Below are positions 1-8,587 of a stretch of 39,599 nucleotides of DNA, piece by piece. The stretch lies in the NCBI GenBank assembly GCA_947625735.1, contig CANQPL010000022.1:1-39599 (forward strand), in the 5' to 3' direction. Below the pieces are notes generated by a model, which saw nothing but the letters and a program-made list of their open reading frames with translations, had not been told where the DNA came from and ran no database searches. Source of the DNA: an uncultured Clostridia bacterium (GTDB lineage: Bacteria; Bacillota; Clostridia; Oscillospirales; Ruminococcaceae). Every line of letters begins with the position of its first letter. The first letter of the stretch is position 1. Both the position numbers and the translations under genes were made by a program.

Positions 1-269
1 ATTTCTACAGTTGAAGAAAAAGAAACTGTTTCGGAACAGAGACATTATTTTATTTACAGCTGTAAGGATCTTAATGCCGCAGGGCTTATGAAAGCAGAGC
101 AAGAAAAGACTTTTCAGCAGAAAATTTTAATGCATTAAGACAAATTGCCTATAATATTCTCAAATCTGATTCTTCCTTCAAAGGAAGTTTCCCCGATAAA
201 CAGTTTAAATGTATGCCTGATTCGGCTTATCTTGATAAAATTATTCGCAATTGGCTCGCTTGTTCATAA
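1..269 (+). pseudogene. ISAs1-family transposase remnant (3' end)
   Basis: The window opens inside a reading frame giving ERHYFIYS-like residues (actual text SEQRHYFIYSCKDLNAAG), which resembles the region before the last catalytic motif of ISAs1-family DDE transposases. That frame stops at 139. From about 96 a different frame continues with SRARKDFSAENFNALRQIAY and ends with a C-terminal tail and stop at 267-269. In intact family members a segment of the HWxIENxLHW type, carrying the catalytic Glu, lies between these two blocks; here it is missing and the two halves are out of frame. This is therefore an internally deleted, inactive copy. The 5' part lies outside the window. The family assignment rests on remembered motifs. 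Confidence 0.75.
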
Positions 270-428
270 TTTGTTTACTCGTTGAAATACCGTAAATTCA
301 TATTCATTCGCAATTGACAAATACTCATTTTTGTGATATAATCCTTTCGTGGGTCTTTGTTTTTTCTTCACTTCCATTATACCACATAAAACACCGCTTG
401 CCTATAGGCTTGCAGTGTTTTTCCTTTC

Positions 429-455
429 GGGGGCTGCAACAGCCCCCTTTTATTT
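429..455 (+). terminator. Rho-independent terminator
   Basis: A perfect 8-bp stem GGGGGCTG (429-436) / CAGCCCCC (440-447) with a 3-nt loop is followed by TTTTATTTT. It ends rightward transcription from the transposase remnant. A weaker imperfect hairpin with a T-rich tail lies just before it at about 390-421. Confidence 0.8.
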
Positions 456-463
456 TCTTAAAA

Positions 464-508
464 ACAGCAGGCAGGAAATAATGACTGCAACGGACAATAT
501 TTCCTGCT
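464..508 (-). terminator. Terminator of the cdaA-cdaR operon
   Basis: Inverted arms GCAGGAAATA (471-480) and TATTTCCTGC (499-508) form a stem. On the minus strand the stem is followed by TGTTTTT. It lies about 50 bp past the cdaR stop codon and is the natural end of the cdaA-cdaR transcript. Confidence 0.7.
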
Positions 509-554
509 TACGGTTCACGCCCTCCAAGCCGCTCCCGGAGTGCATTTTCAGCGG

Positions 555-1862
555 CTATTCGTCCACATTAAGCTCGGCTCTCACAACTATCTTCGGGGCG
601 GCAGTGCTGTCCCCGCCGTTGAACCATACCTTGTCGTAGGAGGAGATAATAAATTCCACGGGCATGGAAAGCTCGCCCTCCTGCATATCAAAGTCGATAA
701 GATCAATCTGCGCTGTTATATCATAGCTTGAAAGCTCCTCTATCTGCTGAGAGTCCCCCACAAGGTGCAGGGACATACCCGAAGCAATAGATGTAAAATC
801 AAACTGAATGGGACGGTTTATAAACTGTATATCCTTGCCCCTTATGGTAATGGTGCGCTTTGAAATGCCCTCGGACGGGCAGGTGACTACAATAGTATCC
901 GTCTGGGTAAGATTTTCGTAATCATCGGGAAGAAAATCCTCGGTCTTAAATTCAAATCTGCTGCCGATATCCACTTCACGCATATTTATAGTGCCTATAT
1001 TAAGCCCGGTGCGCTCCCTTATCTTGTCGTTGGGGGCGGCGATATCAAGCTCGGAAACGGAAAAGACAAGCTGTTTCTTGAAATATTCCACATCAAAATT
1101 TGCAGGCGCATTCACTATATTTACCTCTAAGGGCAGCGTCTGACGCACGAAAACGGGTATCTGCACGGCAAACATATTTTTGTCAAAGGTAAGCATCTTA
1201 TCCTCGTTATAGATAACGGCATTGTCATTGTAAAGAACAAGCTCATCAGCGGTAAATTCATAGGTAGAGCTAAGCTCTGCCTGGGCGCTTACTTTTGCGC
1301 AGACCTGTGTAATGGAGTTTACCGTATCCTCGGGACCTGTAACGGTAACGGTGGAGGGCGAAACTACGGGATCGCCGCCCAGATAGCCTTGTTTTATGCG
1401 GATATTGTCCGTAAGCGGCGTTACCTCAAATTCCTTGGATACGATCTTGTCAAAGACGACTGCAACAGAGGAGGGTTCTATCCTTTCCACCTGAAGTTCC
1501 TGACCTGATTCGGTCACGATATTCATGGGAAGATTATACTCCTTTGCCTGCATAACATTTGTAACGTCTACAACGGCTCTCAGGTCCTCTGCTTTCAGAT
1601 TTCCTATATCACGGCGTTCTCCTGTGATAGTGACATTCACAGTTTCATCGGACATGGAAATAACACTGAGCTGATCTGCCTGAGCATAGGTATCCTCCAG
1701 ATCTATTTCAATGGGGATATTGTAAAACGGCTTTGTTATAACGGGATACTGGGTTATGGAAACTACAGCCCATATCAGTATCGCAAGGATAATAGAGATT
1801 ATCTTTAATGAGCTGTCCTTTTCAAAGATAGAGTTGAAAAATTCGGATATTTTTTTGACCAC
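555..1862 (-). CDS. cdaR: CdaR/YbbR-domain regulator of diadenylate cyclase
   Basis: 435-aa protein with an N-terminal membrane anchor (about residues 19-41) followed by repeated beta-rich YbbR domains, which would lie outside the membrane. In Firmicutes CdaR is encoded right after cdaA and modulates the membrane-bound cyclase. The start is GTG (1862-1860), preceded by GGAGGG. The gap from the cdaA stop is only 14 nt, so the two are co-transcribed. The length and one-TM-plus-YbbR layout fit the family. Direction of control (activating or inhibiting) cannot be read from sequence. Confidence 0.9.
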   Translation of the reverse strand: MVKKISEFFNSIFEKDSSLKIISIILAILIWAVVSITQYPVITKPFYNIPIEIDLEDTYAQADQLSVISMSDETVNVTITGERRDIGNLKAEDLRAVVDVTNVMQAKEYNLPMNIVTESGQELQVERIEPSSVAVVFDKIVSKEFEVTPLTDNIRIKQGYLGGDPVVSPSTVTVTGPEDTVNSITQVCAKVSAQAELSSTYEFTADELVLYNDNAVIYNEDKMLTFDKNMFAVQIPVFVRQTLPLEVNIVNAPANFDVEYFKKQLVFSVSELDIAAPNDKIRERTGLNIGTINMREVDIGSRFEFKTEDFLPDDYENLTQTDTIVVTCPSEGISKRTITIRGKDIQFINRPIQFDFTSIASGMSLHLVGDSQQIEELSSYDITAQIDLIDFDMQEGELSMPVEFIISSYDKVWFNGGDSTAAPKIVVRAELNVDE

Positions 1863-1876
1863 TTCTTATTTCCCTC

Positions 1877-2770
1877 CTATCTTTTCGTACCGAAAAGCCC
1901 TGTTTTCGGAGGCTTTTCACCGTTTCTCACGGGCTTTTCCTTGTTTTTTTCCTTTGTTTTTTCGGGGAGGAGCTTGGTTCTGAGAGTCTTTTTAAGAGTA
2001 TCTCTCGAATATCCTCTTGTAAGCTCTCCGTTTTCGGCAATGGAGATAGCTCCTGTTTCCTCGGAAACCACCACCACGATAGCATCGGAATTTTCACTCA
2101 TGCCGATAGCGGCACGGTGTCTTGAGCCTAAAGCCTTATTGATAAGCTCCTCATTCTGCGGCTTTGGAAGAAAGCAGGCAGCCGCAAGGATCATTCCGTC
2201 CCTCATTATCACCGCCCCGTCATGAAGCGGCGTTTTGGGATAGAAAATGTTCCCGAACACCTCCTTGCTGGGGATAGCGTTCATAACGGTGCCGTTTTCT
2301 ATCTGCTCGCCCAGCTTTGTTTCACGCTCAATTACGATAAGCGCTCCTGTAGTTGTGGCGGAAAGATCTTCGCAGGCATCGCAGATAGCGTCAATGGCGT
2401 CCGACCATTTTTTTGCAAGCTCACTCTGATCCTGTCCCGAAAGTATAGGGAGCTTTGAAAAACGGCTGTGTCCCACTCTTTCCAGTGAACGCCTGAGCTC
2501 GGGCTGAAACAGGATTATAATAGCAAGAAGTCCCACATCAAAGGCGTTTTCCAGAATAAAGGACAAGGCTTTCATCTCCGTACCTGCCGCAATTGCGTAT
2601 ACGGCGATCAGCACGATAACGCCCTTCATCAGTCCTCCCGCACGAGTCTCACGCATAAAAGCTATCAGCTTATATATAAGGTAGGAAAGCACCGCAATAT
2701 CCACCACGTCCCAGAAAGTAGGCGGCAGAACGGTCAGCAGCGTGCTTTTGAATTCGTAAAGCAGATCCAT
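1877..2770 (-). CDS. cdaA: Diadenylate cyclase CdaA (c-di-AMP synthase)
   Basis: Condenses two ATP into cyclic di-AMP at the inner face of the membrane. Three N-terminal hydrophobic helices (about 22-39, 47-64, 76-89) precede the DAC domain. The two signature motifs are intact: DGA at 184-186 (in PLHDGAVIMRDG) and RHR at 217-219 (in GSRHRAAIG). Start ATG at 2770 has AAAGGAG 10 nt upstream. At 297 aa it is slightly longer than the usual ~275 because of a basic Lys/Pro-rich tail (from about 270). In Firmicutes c-di-AMP controls potassium and osmolyte transport and cell-wall homeostasis. glmM, the usual third gene of this operon, is not present here. Confidence 0.95.
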   Translation of the reverse strand: MDLLYEFKSTLLTVLPPTFWDVVDIAVLSYLIYKLIAFMRETRAGGLMKGVIVLIAVYAIAAGTEMKALSFILENAFDVGLLAIIILFQPELRRSLERVGHSRFSKLPILSGQDQSELAKKWSDAIDAICDACEDLSATTTGALIVIERETKLGEQIENGTVMNAIPSKEVFGNIFYPKTPLHDGAVIMRDGMILAAACFLPKPQNEELINKALGSRHRAAIGMSENSDAIVVVVSEETGAISIAENGELTRGYSRDTLKKTLRTKLLPEKTKEKNKEKPVRNGEKPPKTGLFGTKR

Positions 2771-2800
2771 TTTTCATGCTCCTTTTTTGGTTTCTATACT

Positions 2801-2829
2801 ATTATAACATACCTCTGCCGCTTTTGCAA
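2801..2829 (-). promoter_or_regulatory. Sigma-A promoter for cdaA-cdaR
   Basis: Minus strand TTGCAA (2829-2824), 17-nt spacer, TATAAT (2806-2801). It lies about 30 nt upstream of the cdaA start and gives a short leader. Confidence 0.8.
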
Positions 2830-2923
2830 GGGCGAAGCTGATTTTTATTTTAAAAAAAGTGATCTCAAAACTACATTTTTGCAAATATTATTAAAAAATA
2901 CATAAATAAACAATAATCTGCGG

Positions 2924-2991
2924 TTGAAAATCCGCAAGGAATGAGATATAATTATATAAGGTATATTATGGGCACGGCATATACTGCCCAT
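2924..2991 (+). promoter_or_regulatory. Sigma-A promoter plus leader hairpin for the EAL gene
   Basis: TTGAAA (2924-2929), 17-nt spacer, TATAAT (2947-2952). A dyad TGCGG/CCGCA overlaps the -35 box. The ~100-nt leader contains a perfect hairpin ATGGGCA (2968-2974) / TGCCCAT (2985-2991). I see no c-di-GMP riboswitch signature in it. The hairpin's role is unknown. Confidence 0.75.
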
Positions 2992-3056
2992 GAGCAGATA
3001 TCATTACATTAGGAAAAAGACTTTTTGAAGATATTACGGCAAAAGGGGGTCTTGGC

Positions 3057-5339
3057 ATGAACATGAAAAAAAGCAGCAGGATTCTGAGCTTTATCGCTGC
3101 GGCAGCTATCCCCTGTCTGTGCGCGGCAGCTGTAGGATATGCATTCCCCGATGCAAAAAAGGCGCTGCTCATCTTTTTAGGGGCAGCTATGATCCTTATG
3201 AGCCTTTATGAGCTGTTTCTGTTTATCTCGGAGCGCCGCAGTGAATACGACAGAGATTTGCGCAGCCTTGAAGCAATTGCGGATAAACTCAATATCATGG
3301 CTGTTCTGTGGAGTACCTCATTTGATTATTTTTATGTAAACGATGTCTTTATCAGAGCCACGGGATATACGGCGGAGGATCTTAAAGATCCGGCAAATAT
3401 ACGGCGGGTACTGCCGCCCGATGCATTTTCGGATAATCTTCAAGGCATTGTGAACACGGGAAATGAAGAATTTGTGATACAGTGCAAAACAGGCGGCGGA
3501 GTATGCACAACATGGAACACATCTATAATGGCAGGTCATAAAACTCCCTCGGGTCATGTAAGCGTTATGCTTTCAATGGGCAGAAATCTCAATGAAAAGC
3601 AAAGAATGCAGCAGGAGCTTATCTCCTATTCGGAAAAGCTCAGGGAGTCGGAAAACAAATATGCCCTTTCGTTGGAGCTTTCAGAGATAGGACTTCTCCT
3701 GCGTGAAGCGGGACAGTCGGGATACTATGCTTCAGACAGGCTTTGCAGGATCTTTGACATAAGCTCGGATAACGGTCATATCGGCAGTGATGCGCTGATA
3801 AGCTCTGTTCACCCGAACGACAGGGTAATATTTGAGACCTTTGAAAAAACAGACATTCCCGCTGACGAGTCTGTCCGCTCGGTGGATTTCAGAGCAAATC
3901 CCCATGACGGAAAATATCACTGGTACACATACAGATACAAGTCCATATCCGATTCCCCCGCCTACTCAATGGGCGGAGCGGTCATTGACATAACCGCCGA
4001 CAAGGAAAAGGATATGATGATAGAGAAAATGGCTTATGTGGACGAGGTCACGGGTATAAGCAACCGCAACCGCTTTATGCTGTTAGGTTCGGAGCTTCTT
4101 GCCTGCACTCAGAACGATATGAAGCTCGATTACTGGGTCATAGTTCTGGATATAGATTCCTTTCATCTTATCAATGACACCTGCGGCTACTCGGGCGGAG
4201 ATATGCTCCTTAAAAAGATAGGCGAAGTCATTTCAAAAAATCTTGAAAAGGGCGGCTTTTCCGCAAGGATCGGCGGCGATAACTTTGCCATTCTCCTCAA
4301 AAAGGACGGGGACGAAAGGACGCCCGTGCTTCTTATCCGCAGATTGCAGCTCCTTATTTCCCGTATAAATCTTACGGGCGAGGATTCACAGAACATCACC
4401 TGTTCGGCAGGCTACTGTCTTATGTCGGACGGCAGTTCGGGAGAATTTGCGCAGGTGCTTGACCGTGCTGAATTTGCGCTTGACCTTGCGGGAGGAGAAA
4501 GAGGTGCTATAACACGGTATGACAATCATCTCCATAATGCGGTCATTGAAAATAACGAGTTTGAAAAGGCTCTGATAAAGGCTGTTGAAAACAATGAGCT
4601 TGTACTTTACTACCAGCCGAAAATAAATCTGGAAAACGGCGGCGTTATCGGCATGGAGGCTCTTATACGCTGGATAAAGCCCGACGGTACTATCATACCC
4701 CCGTCAAGGTTCATACCCGTTGCGGAAAAATCAATGCTCATCACAAAAATAAGTCACTTTGTACTCCATGAGGCGTGCAGACAAAACAAGGAATGGCAGG
4801 ATAAGGGACTTCCCCCCGTGACAGTATCGGTAAACCTTACAGCGGTGGACTTTTACCGCACAAACGTTACCGAATCCATAAGAGAAGCCCTGAGAGTAAC
4901 AGGACTTCCTCCCTGCTACCTCGATGTTGAGCTGACAGAAAGCCTTGCCCTTAAAGACATTGAACACGCAGTAGATCAGATGCGGGAGATCAAGAATCTG
5001 GGCGTAAAGCTGTCAATGGACGATTTCGGAACGGGCTACTCATCACTGAGCTATATTCAGATACTGCCTATCACCGTACTAAAGCTCGACCGCTCATTTA
5101 TAATGTATCTTGAAGAAGATGAAATTTCAAGGGAAATAGTTTCTGCGGTCATAAGAATAGCAAAATCCAAAAAGATAGAAACTATTGCAGAGGGCATCGA
5201 AACTTCGGGACAGGCGGAAATTCTGAAAAAATCGGGCTGCGACCATGCACAGGGCTACTTTTTCGGCAAGCCCATGCCCGCCAATGAATTTGAGGAATTT
5301 TTAAGAAAACGCTCTCAGACTGTGACAAAAGCAAAATAA
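3057..5339 (+). CDS. Membrane PAS-GGDEF-EAL protein, probable c-di-GMP phosphodiesterase
   Basis: 760 aa. Two N-terminal transmembrane helices (about 8-30 and 35-58) are followed by a PAS-like region (about 75-180), a second PAS-like region (about 195-315), a GGDEF domain (about 325-490) and an EAL domain (about 500-755). The GGDEF signature at about 405-409 reads GGDNF, so the catalytic Glu is lost and cyclase activity is unlikely. The EAL side looks complete: MEALIRW (about 533), ELTES, DDFGTGYSSL (about 655), KLDRSF, AEGIET and QGYFFGKP. The best call is a membrane sensor that hydrolyses c-di-GMP, with the degenerate GGDEF possibly sensing GTP. Start ATG at 3057 follows AAGGGGG. An ATG two codons later is a possible alternative. 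Confidence 0.92.
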   Translation: MNMKKSSRILSFIAAAAIPCLCAAAVGYAFPDAKKALLIFLGAAMILMSLYELFLFISERRSEYDRDLRSLEAIADKLNIMAVLWSTSFDYFYVNDVFIRATGYTAEDLKDPANIRRVLPPDAFSDNLQGIVNTGNEEFVIQCKTGGGVCTTWNTSIMAGHKTPSGHVSVMLSMGRNLNEKQRMQQELISYSEKLRESENKYALSLELSEIGLLLREAGQSGYYASDRLCRIFDISSDNGHIGSDALISSVHPNDRVIFETFEKTDIPADESVRSVDFRANPHDGKYHWYTYRYKSISDSPAYSMGGAVIDITADKEKDMMIEKMAYVDEVTGISNRNRFMLLGSELLACTQNDMKLDYWVIVLDIDSFHLINDTCGYSGGDMLLKKIGEVISKNLEKGGFSARIGGDNFAILLKKDGDERTPVLLIRRLQLLISRINLTGEDSQNITCSAGYCLMSDGSSGEFAQVLDRAEFALDLAGGERGAITRYDNHLHNAVIENNEFEKALIKAVENNELVLYYQPKINLENGGVIGMEALIRWIKPDGTIIPPSRFIPVAEKSMLITKISHFVLHEACRQNKEWQDKGLPPVTVSVNLTAVDFYRTNVTESIREALRVTGLPPCYLDVELTESLALKDIEHAVDQMREIKNLGVKLSMDDFGTGYSSLSYIQILPITVLKLDRSFIMYLEEDEISREIVSAVIRIAKSKKIETIAEGIETSGQAEILKKSGCDHAQGYFFGKPMPANEFEEFLRKRSQTVTKAK

Positions 5340-5441
5340 CCTACATACAGTCGGTCATAGGCATATTTTTATTATGAATGATCTGCCGATAAAATTTGCG
5401 GGTACTGCCCGATAACAAAAATACAAAGGAGCTGAAAAAAT

Positions 5442-6527
5442 ATGGCAAAAAAAAGAATAGGCATTCTCACCAGCGGAGGTGACTGCCCCGGACTTAACGC
5501 CACTATCAGGGGCGTGGCAAAGGCGTGCTTTGACAGAATGGGTACGGATAATGTGCAGATAGTAGGTATCCAGAACGGATACTACGGGCTTATAAACAAT
5601 ATCGCAAGAGAAATGGAGCCGTCTGAATTTTCGGGCATACTTACACAGGGAGGTACTATCCTCGGCACAAAAAGACAGCCATTTAAGATGATCTCCAATA
5701 TCGGCGAGGATAATGTTGACAAGGTAAAGCAGATGAAGGATACCTATAAAAAGCAGAAGCTGGACTGTCTGCTCACTCTGGGCGGCAACGGCACACACAA
5801 GACGGCTAATCTTCTTTCTGAGGAGGGGCTCAACGTCATAGGTCTGCCCAAAACCATTGACAACGATATTTTCGGAACAGATGTTACTTTCGGCTTTCAT
5901 ACCGCAGTGGATATAGCTACAGATGTTATCGACCGTCTGCACACCACGGCAGCCTCCCACAGCCGTATACTTATGGTCGAGATCATGGGAAACAAGGCAG
6001 GCTGGCTCACACTTTATTCGGGAATTGCAGGAGGAGCGGATGCCATAATTATCCCCGAAATACCCTATGATATCGACAAAATATGCGAAGCTATGCAGAA
6101 GCGGACGGATAACGGTCATCGTTTTTCAATCGTAGCCGTAGCGGAGGGCGCATACAGCAAGGAAGAGGCAAAGATGAAAAAGAAAGAGCGTGCCAAAGCA
6201 AGAGAAGAGGCGGGCATCACCACCGCCACAAGCCGCATTGCGGGACAGATACAGAAAGCCACGGGTATAGAAACAAGGGTGTGCGTTCCCGGGCATATGC
6301 TCAGGGGCGGAAGTCCCTCGGCTTACGACAGAATACTTGCAACACGTTTCGGAGTAAGGGCGGCTCAGCTTATCGCAGATGAAAAATACGGCGTTTCCGT
6401 TGCCCTGATAAAGTCAAAGATCGGCGAAAATCCGCTTAAAGACGTGGCAGGCAAGACTAAATTTGTAGAGCCTGACGATAACTATGTTATCACGGCAAAA
6501 CATCTGGGTGTATCTTTCGGCGACTGA
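5442..6527 (+). CDS. pfkA: 6-phosphofructokinase, mixed ATP/PPi-type signature
   Basis: 361 aa. Phosphorylates fructose-6-phosphate in glycolysis. Visible motifs are the N-terminal SGGDCPGLN (11-19), GGNGT (114-118), PKTIDND (136-142, catalytic Asp140) and MGNKAGWLT. In the phosphoryl-donor loop, Gly at the ATP/PPi-discriminating position points to ATP. The Lys before TIDND is typical of the PPi-type lineage. The donor-site Asp of the classical GGDGS is Asn here. Donor specificity therefore cannot be fixed by eye. RBS AAAGGAG precedes the ATG. It is about 100 bp after the EAL gene, with no strong promoter or terminator seen between. Confidence 0.92.
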   Translation: MAKKRIGILTSGGDCPGLNATIRGVAKACFDRMGTDNVQIVGIQNGYYGLINNIAREMEPSEFSGILTQGGTILGTKRQPFKMISNIGEDNVDKVKQMKDTYKKQKLDCLLTLGGNGTHKTANLLSEEGLNVIGLPKTIDNDIFGTDVTFGFHTAVDIATDVIDRLHTTAASHSRILMVEIMGNKAGWLTLYSGIAGGADAIIIPEIPYDIDKICEAMQKRTDNGHRFSIVAVAEGAYSKEEAKMKKKERAKAREEAGITTATSRIAGQIQKATGIETRVCVPGHMLRGGSPSAYDRILATRFGVRAAQLIADEKYGVSVALIKSKIGENPLKDVAGKTKFVEPDDNYVITAKHLGVSFGD

Positions 6528-6550
6528 TACGGGAAATATCTATAAATATT

Positions 6551-6675
6551 ACGGAAAAAGCCTGTTCTCATGGGAAATATGTGCAGAGGGAGCAGAGCGG
6601 GGTGTTGAATAAATGCCGCCTGCTGTAGAATTTCATGAAAAATCTGTGCAATTTCCTGTGAGAACAAGTTTCCGT
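6551..6675 (+). ncRNA. Highly folded RNA element between pfkA and argS
   Basis: Nested inverted arms enclose the whole segment. ACGGAAA (6551-6557) pairs with TTTCCGT (6669-6675). Then 6564-6578 pairs with 6651-6665 as a continuous 15-bp helix (13 Watson-Crick plus two G-U). Inside are TGCAGA/TCTG-CA arms, a GCAG-GCGG / CCGC-CTGC hairpin (6592-6612 region) and a small TTTCATGAAA dyad. It begins 24 nt after the pfkA stop. I do not recognise the class. It could be stem I of an argS leader, a 6S-like RNA or a novel element. The fold is read directly from sequence; function is unassigned. Confidence 0.6.
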
Positions 6676-6693
6676 TAAAATACTATTTTTAAC

Positions 6694-6813
6694 CGACACA
6701 AAACAGTCGGACTCTTATGTGAAAATTCAAGCAGATCAAATCAAGCGGGTGGTGCAGGCGGGGTCACTCTGTCGGGCGCATAACACCACTCCGCCCGCAG
6801 CATATCGGAGGAA
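6694..6813 (+). promoter_or_regulatory. Putative argS leader with alternative pairings near the RBS
   Basis: A hairpin CCGAC/GTCGG (6694-6711) is followed by a GC-rich stretch. GGCGGGGT (about 6757-6764) can pair with ACTCCGCC (6788-6795), with one G-U pair. CTCCG inside that right arm can instead pair with CGGAG of the argS ribosome binding site (CGGAGG, about 6806-6811). This gives a plausible mask/unmask switch. There is no poly-T run, so control would act on translation. A GGGTGGTGC stretch recalls the T-box GGGTGG element, but the canonical ACCGCG continuation is absent. Confidence 0.35.
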
Positions 6814-6822
6814 TGTAAACAA

Positions 6823-8577
6823 ATGGATCCCATCACTAAAATACTGTCGGAAAAGGTATCCGCAGCCTTTGAAAAATGCGGCTACGATCCTGCGCTGGGG
6901 AATGTTACCGCATCGGATCGCCCCGACATATGCCAGTTTCAGTGCAACGGCGCTTTTGCAGCTGCCAAAGCATACAGAAAGCCCCCTTTTGTCATTGCGG
7001 ACGATGTGGCGGCTGTTCTTTCCGCTGACAAGGACACATTTAAGGAGGCTGTATCGGTAAAGCCGGGCTTTATAAACCTTATTCTTTCCGATGAGTACAT
7101 CTCCTCGCTTATCCGCAGTATTGATTCTGATGAGCATTGCGGTATCCCGCAGGCGGAAAAACCGCTTACCATTGTTATTGATTACGGCGGTCCGAATACG
7201 GCAAAGCCGCTGCATATCGGTCATCTGCGCTCCGCCATTATCGGGGAGAGTCTTAAACGGCTGGCAAGAGCCTGCGGTCACAAGGCTTACGGAGATATTC
7301 ATCTGGGCGACTGGGGACTTCAGAACGGTCTTGTCATTGCGGAGCTTTCCGAAAGATTTCCCGATGAAAAATGCTTCTCCGACAGCTTCGATCCCGAAAA
7401 AGATCATGCGCCTGAGCTTACCCCTGAGCTTTTAGGAGAGGTCTACCCCTTTGCAAGCGCAAAAAGCAAGGAGAATGAGGAGTTCCTTGCAAAGGCACAC
7501 GCCGCTCTTATAAAGCTCCACAACGGTCATAAGGGCTACACTGCTCTCTGGAAACAGATACTTAAAGTTTCTGTAGGCGACCTGAAAGAAATATACAAGT
7601 GCCTGAATGTGGATTTTGATTTCTGGTACGGCGAAAGCGATGCTGCCGCCTATAATGACAGACTTTATAAAATACTGGAGGAAAAGGGTCTTTCCCATGA
7701 AAGTGACGGTGCGCTTGTCTGCGATGTATCGCTGGAAAGCGACAAATCGCCTGTGCCGCCCATTATTGTACGCAAATCGGACGGATCGGATATTTACGCT
7801 ACATGGGATCTTTCCGCCATAATACAAAGGCAGGAGGATCTTTCACCCGACTGTATATGGTATGTGGTAGACAACCGTCAGGAGCTGCATTTTACGCAGG
7901 TATTCCGCTGTTCAAGGGCAGCGGGACTTGTCCCCGAAAGCACAGAGCTTAAATTTTTAGGCTTCGGCACAATGAACGGCAGTGACGGCAAGCCCTATAA
8001 GACAAGATCGGGAGGAGTAATGCGGCTTTCTGAGCTTATAAAAACCGTTACCGATGCCGCTCTTGAACGCCTTGCGGAGTCGGATAAAGTTGATCCCGCC
8101 GACAGGGAGGAATATGCCCGCCGTCTGGGAATGGCGGCTATCAAGTTCGGCGATCTGATAAATCACCGCTCAAAGGATTATATTTTCGATCTGGATAAGT
8201 TCATGTCCGCAGAGGGCAAAACGGGAATTTATCTTCTCTACACCATTTCAAGGATAAATTCCATACTCAAAAGGGCAGGTGACGCTCCCTCTGAGCTGTG
8301 CGGCGTGTACACCGACTGCGAAAGGGATCTTATGCTCAGGCTTATAATGACGGGAGATGCGTACACTCTTGCCATGAATGAAAAAGCCCCCAACTATGTC
8401 TGCGAAAATGCCTATCAGACGGCAGTGCTGTTTTCAAGATTCTATCATGAATGCCGCATAATAGATGAAACAGACGAAAAAAAGCGTGCCCATTGGCTCG
8501 CTTTGTGCAGACTGGTCAGAAAATCGCTCCTTACGGCTCTTGATATCCTCGGCATAGAAGCAGTGGAAAATATGTGA
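6823..8577 (+). CDS. argS: Arginyl-tRNA synthetase
   Basis: 584 aa class Ia aminoacyl-tRNA synthetase charging tRNA-Arg. An N-terminal additional domain (about 1-110) precedes the catalytic fold with an exact HIGH motif (131-134, PLHIGHLRSAI). The KMSKS position is replaced by KTRSGG (about 393-398), as is common in ArgRS. A helical anticodon-binding domain with the DALRP-like region closes the protein. Start ATG 6823 is 11 nt after GGAGG. Between them lies a minimal ATG-TAA (start followed directly by stop), which may be incidental. The gene ends immediately before the first copy of the 264-bp repeat, whose hairpin probably terminates it. Confidence 0.96.
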   Translation: MDPITKILSEKVSAAFEKCGYDPALGNVTASDRPDICQFQCNGAFAAAKAYRKPPFVIADDVAAVLSADKDTFKEAVSVKPGFINLILSDEYISSLIRSIDSDEHCGIPQAEKPLTIVIDYGGPNTAKPLHIGHLRSAIIGESLKRLARACGHKAYGDIHLGDWGLQNGLVIAELSERFPDEKCFSDSFDPEKDHAPELTPELLGEVYPFASAKSKENEEFLAKAHAALIKLHNGHKGYTALWKQILKVSVGDLKEIYKCLNVDFDFWYGESDAAAYNDRLYKILEEKGLSHESDGALVCDVSLESDKSPVPPIIVRKSDGSDIYATWDLSAIIQRQEDLSPDCIWYVVDNRQELHFTQVFRCSRAAGLVPESTELKFLGFGTMNGSDGKPYKTRSGGVMRLSELIKTVTDAALERLAESDKVDPADREEYARRLGMAAIKFGDLINHRSKDYIFDLDKFMSAEGKTGIYLLYTISRINSILKRAGDAPSELCGVYTDCERDLMLRLIMTGDAYTLAMNEKAPNYVCENAYQTAVLFSRFYHECRIIDETDEKKRAHWLALCRLVRKSLLTALDILGIEAVENM

Positions 8578-8587
8578 TTTAAGGCAG

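Noticed and set aside
349..731. Two overlapping plus-strand frames
   Set aside because: They run over two terminators and into the antisense of cdaR; composition is not coding-like.
2953..3056. c-di-GMP riboswitch in front of the EAL gene
   Set aside because: A hairpin is present but none of the GEMM-I or GEMM-II signatures can be seen.
5355..6119. 254-codon minus-strand frame opposite pfkA
   Set aside because: Shadow of a clear phosphofructokinase gene; no RBS or recognisable domain.
6730..6800. Canonical T-box leader for argS
   Set aside because: GGGTGG occurs but the AGGGTGGNACCGCG core and a poly-T terminator are missing; kept only as a hypothesis.
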